From positions 3,293 to 9,752 of the forward strand of contig DBLC01000117.1 in assembly GCA_002297935.1 (NCBI GenBank): a DNA stretch of 6,460 bases, in the 5' to 3' direction. Source of the stretch: Dialister sp. UBA734. Its GTDB lineage: Bacteria; Bacillota; Negativicutes; Veillonellales; Dialisteraceae. Positions 5,672-6,460 of the stretch are shown here, piece by piece. A program made the position numbers and the translations under genes. The notes beneath the pieces were generated by a model that saw only the letters and a list, made by a program, of their open reading frames with translations, did no database searches and was not told the DNA's origin. Position 1 is the stretch's first letter, and each line of letters begins with the position of its first letter.

Positions 5672-5752
5672 TTGTTGGTGACTGGTGACTGGTGACTGGT
5701 GACTAGGAAAAAATCTCCCAGCCACCAGTCACCAGTCACTAGCTACCAGTAA
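5672..5752. repeat. Heptad inverted-repeat hairpin in the hisS leader
   Basis: The left arm has five heptads: TTGTTGG, TGACTGG three times, and TGACTAG (5672-5706). The right arm has five in the opposite orientation: CCAGCCA, CCAGTCA twice, CTAGCTA and CCAGTAA (5718-5752). The centre of 11 nt is A-rich. Over the inner four heptads 23 of 28 positions are complementary, including a perfect 14-bp block. It lies in the inferred 5' untranslated region of hisS and ends 6 nt before the Shine-Dalgarno. Confidence 0.85.
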
Positions 5753-5771
5753 TTGGACATTAACAAATTAA

Positions 5772-5801
5772 ATTGTACCATCTTTCCCTGTCAGTTGGCA
5801 A
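5772..5801 (-). promoter_or_regulatory. Sigma-A-type promoter of hisS
   Basis: On the minus strand -35 TTGCCA (5801-5796), an 18-nt spacer and -10 TACAAT (5777-5772), with TGG before the -10 as an extended -10. Transcription would start near 5765, giving a leader of about 112 nt that contains the heptad hairpin. The leader is too short for a full T-box and shows no T-box antiterminator motif. Confidence 0.7.
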
Positions 5802-5818
5802 GAAATTTAGTAAAATCG

Positions 5819-5866
5819 GTGACTCGTGACTGGGATTGCTTTTCCTAGTCACCAGTCACGAGTCAC
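5819..5866 (-). terminator. Heptad hairpin after fur, likely acting as terminator
   Basis: A perfect 15-bp stem (5819-5833 with 5852-5866) is built from TGACTCG and TGACTGG heptads around an 18-nt loop. On the minus strand it is followed by CGATTTTACT, a short T-run. It starts about 11 nt after the fur stop codon. The stem is long and the T-tract weak, so termination is plausible but not certain. Confidence 0.6.
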
Positions 5867-5879
5867 TAATCACCAGCTA
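5845..5879. repeat. Five-unit heptad array starting at the fur stop codon
   Basis: In register the units are CTAGTCA, CCAGTCA, CGAGTCA, CTAATCA and CCAGCTA. The final three bases of the last unit are the complement of the fur TAG stop (5877-5879), so the array starts exactly with the stop codon. Two facing units (TGACTCG, TGACTGG at 5820-5833) supply the other hairpin arm. Confidence 0.85.
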
Positions 5880-6326
5880 CTGTTTTTTTGCACAATCCTT
5901 ACAATATCCATAGAACTTCAGCTGGTAATCTACGATAGTGAAGCCATTTTCCTTTTTAATTTTTTCTTTGATATCGTTCAAGAAATCGTAGGAAAATTCC
6001 ACCACTTTCCCACAACCCAGGCAAATCAGATGGTGATGGGAATGGCTCATGGAGTGGTCGTTCAATTCATAGCGGCTCCGGCCATCGCCGAAGTCCAATT
6101 TTTTCAAAAGTTCCAGGGATGTGAATAATTCCAGAGAACGATACACCGTAGCAAGACCGATTTCCGGATTTTCATCCCGCACCAGTTCATACACATCTTC
6201 GGCGCTCATGTGATTTTCCTTGCTGTCCAAAAAGGCCTGCAAAATCACCTGCCGCTGGGTGGTAAATTTAAATTTATGCTCACGAATCTTTTTCTTCAAA
6301 GTATTCATGACCGTTGACTTTTTCAT
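5877..6326 (-). CDS. fur: Fur-family metal-dependent transcriptional regulator
   Basis: A 149-residue Fur-superfamily repressor. The N-terminal winged helix (about 10-90) has FTTQRQVILQAF (21-32), SAEDVYELV (41-49) and the recognition region ATVYRSLELF (59-68). The dimerisation domain (about 91-149) has the histidine cluster HSHHHL (95-100) and two structural zinc pairs, C102xxC105 and C142xxC145. At the regulatory metal site I see Glu87 (in RYEL) and Glu110 (in VVEF), where PerR typically has aspartates. This favours Fur (iron) over PerR (peroxide), with Zur and others not excluded. The start is set by GGAGG (6331-6335), 4 nt before the ATG; Met7 lacks a site. It is upstream of hisS in the same orientation but separated by a hairpin and the hisS promoter, so probably a separate transcript. 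The TAG stop lies inside a heptad repeat. Confidence 0.93.
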   Translation of the reverse strand: MKKSTVMNTLKKKIREHKFKFTTQRQVILQAFLDSKENHMSAEDVYELVRDENPEIGLATVYRSLELFTSLELLKKLDFGDGRSRYELNDHSMSHSHHHLICLGCGKVVEFSYDFLNDIKEKIKKENGFTIVDYQLKFYGYCKDCAKKQ

Positions 6327-6379
6327 ATTTCCTCCAACTTAGCGAATATTTCATTCTTTAATCATAGGATTACTATCGG

Positions 6380-6414
6380 TGACTAGTGACTCGTGACTGG
6401 TGACTAGTGACTAA
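6380..6414. repeat. Five-unit heptad array upstream of fur
   Basis: In register the units are TGACTAG, TGACTCG, TGACTGG, TGACTAG and TGACTAA. All three variants of the variable sixth base occur in one array. It lies 54-88 bp upstream of the fur start. No opposite-orientation partner arm is visible within the window. Confidence 0.88.
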
Positions 6415-6444
6415 GGAAACGCTGATTTAATCAAAGAGTTTGAA

Positions 6445-6450
6445 ATTATA
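6445..6450 (-). promoter_or_regulatory. Possible -10 element of a fur promoter
   Basis: TATAAT occurs on the minus strand about 120 bp upstream of fur. A matching -35 at 17-nt spacing would lie beyond the window edge, so it cannot be checked. If used, the heptad array at 6380-6414 would be in the fur leader. A perfect 11-bp palindrome (6423-6433) lies just downstream and could be an operator. Confidence 0.35.
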
Positions 6451-6460
6451 TGAATTTTTA

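Noticed and set aside
5653..5739. 29-residue N-terminal extension of HisRS
   Set aside because: It would be translated from the heptad repeats, lacks a ribosome binding site, and the family start with a good site is at 5652.
5672..5879. CRISPR-like array
   Set aside because: The units are 7 bp, contiguous and without unique spacers, and no cas gene is present.

Overview
The window (about 6.5 kb, mid GC) is a housekeeping segment of a Firmicutes-type chromosome. I infer a Negativicute, possibly an Acidaminococcaceae relative, from protein character, the Cys-rich HisRS insertion and repeat-laden intergenic DNA; no search was possible, so the taxon is an inference. All four protein genes lie on the minus strand. 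In transcription order they are a Fur-family regulator (6326-5877), histidyl-tRNA synthetase hisS (5652-4390), aspartyl-tRNA synthetase aspS (4071-2254) and the AAA+ ATPase rarA (1362-52). The hisS-aspS-rarA order matches my recollection of the Bacillus subtilis hisS-aspS-yrvM-rarA neighbourhood, but yrvM (tcdA) is absent here.

The roughly 890-bp gap between aspS and rarA is not empty. It carries a strong intrinsic terminator for aspS, a 152-bp inverted-repeat element, a sigma-A-type promoter with an upstream A/T tract, and a structured RNA of about 215 nt that ends at its own terminator. I call this RNA 6S (ssrS), from its closing stem, large internal bubble, terminal arm and the known position of B. 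subtilis 6S-1 next to aspS. Two more inverted-repeat elements, unlike the first, lie between the RNA and rarA.

The most striking feature is short heptameric tandem repeats in every intergenic region and in no coding sequence. There are at least two well-supported families: TGACTNG (read CNAGTCA on the other strand) and TGCGTAR. Minor TTGTTGG and GGTTTAR runs share the same 7-base period. The TGACTNG arrays form long inverted repeats in the hisS leader and immediately after fur. The TGCGTAR arrays belong to a modular element present three times: a 7-bp GC-rich hairpin, a 7-nt spacer and four heptads. Two stem positions differ between copies by paired, compensatory changes. Arrays repeatedly abut gene ends: one starts in the fur stop codon, one lies 1 nt past the hisS stop codon, and one follows the aspS terminator T-tract.

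Functionally the window pairs two aminoacyl-tRNA synthetases with a metal-responsive regulator, a replication-fork ATPase and a global RNA regulator of RNA polymerase. I see no T-box leader upstream of hisS or aspS; the hisS leader instead carries a heptad hairpin just before the ribosome binding site.
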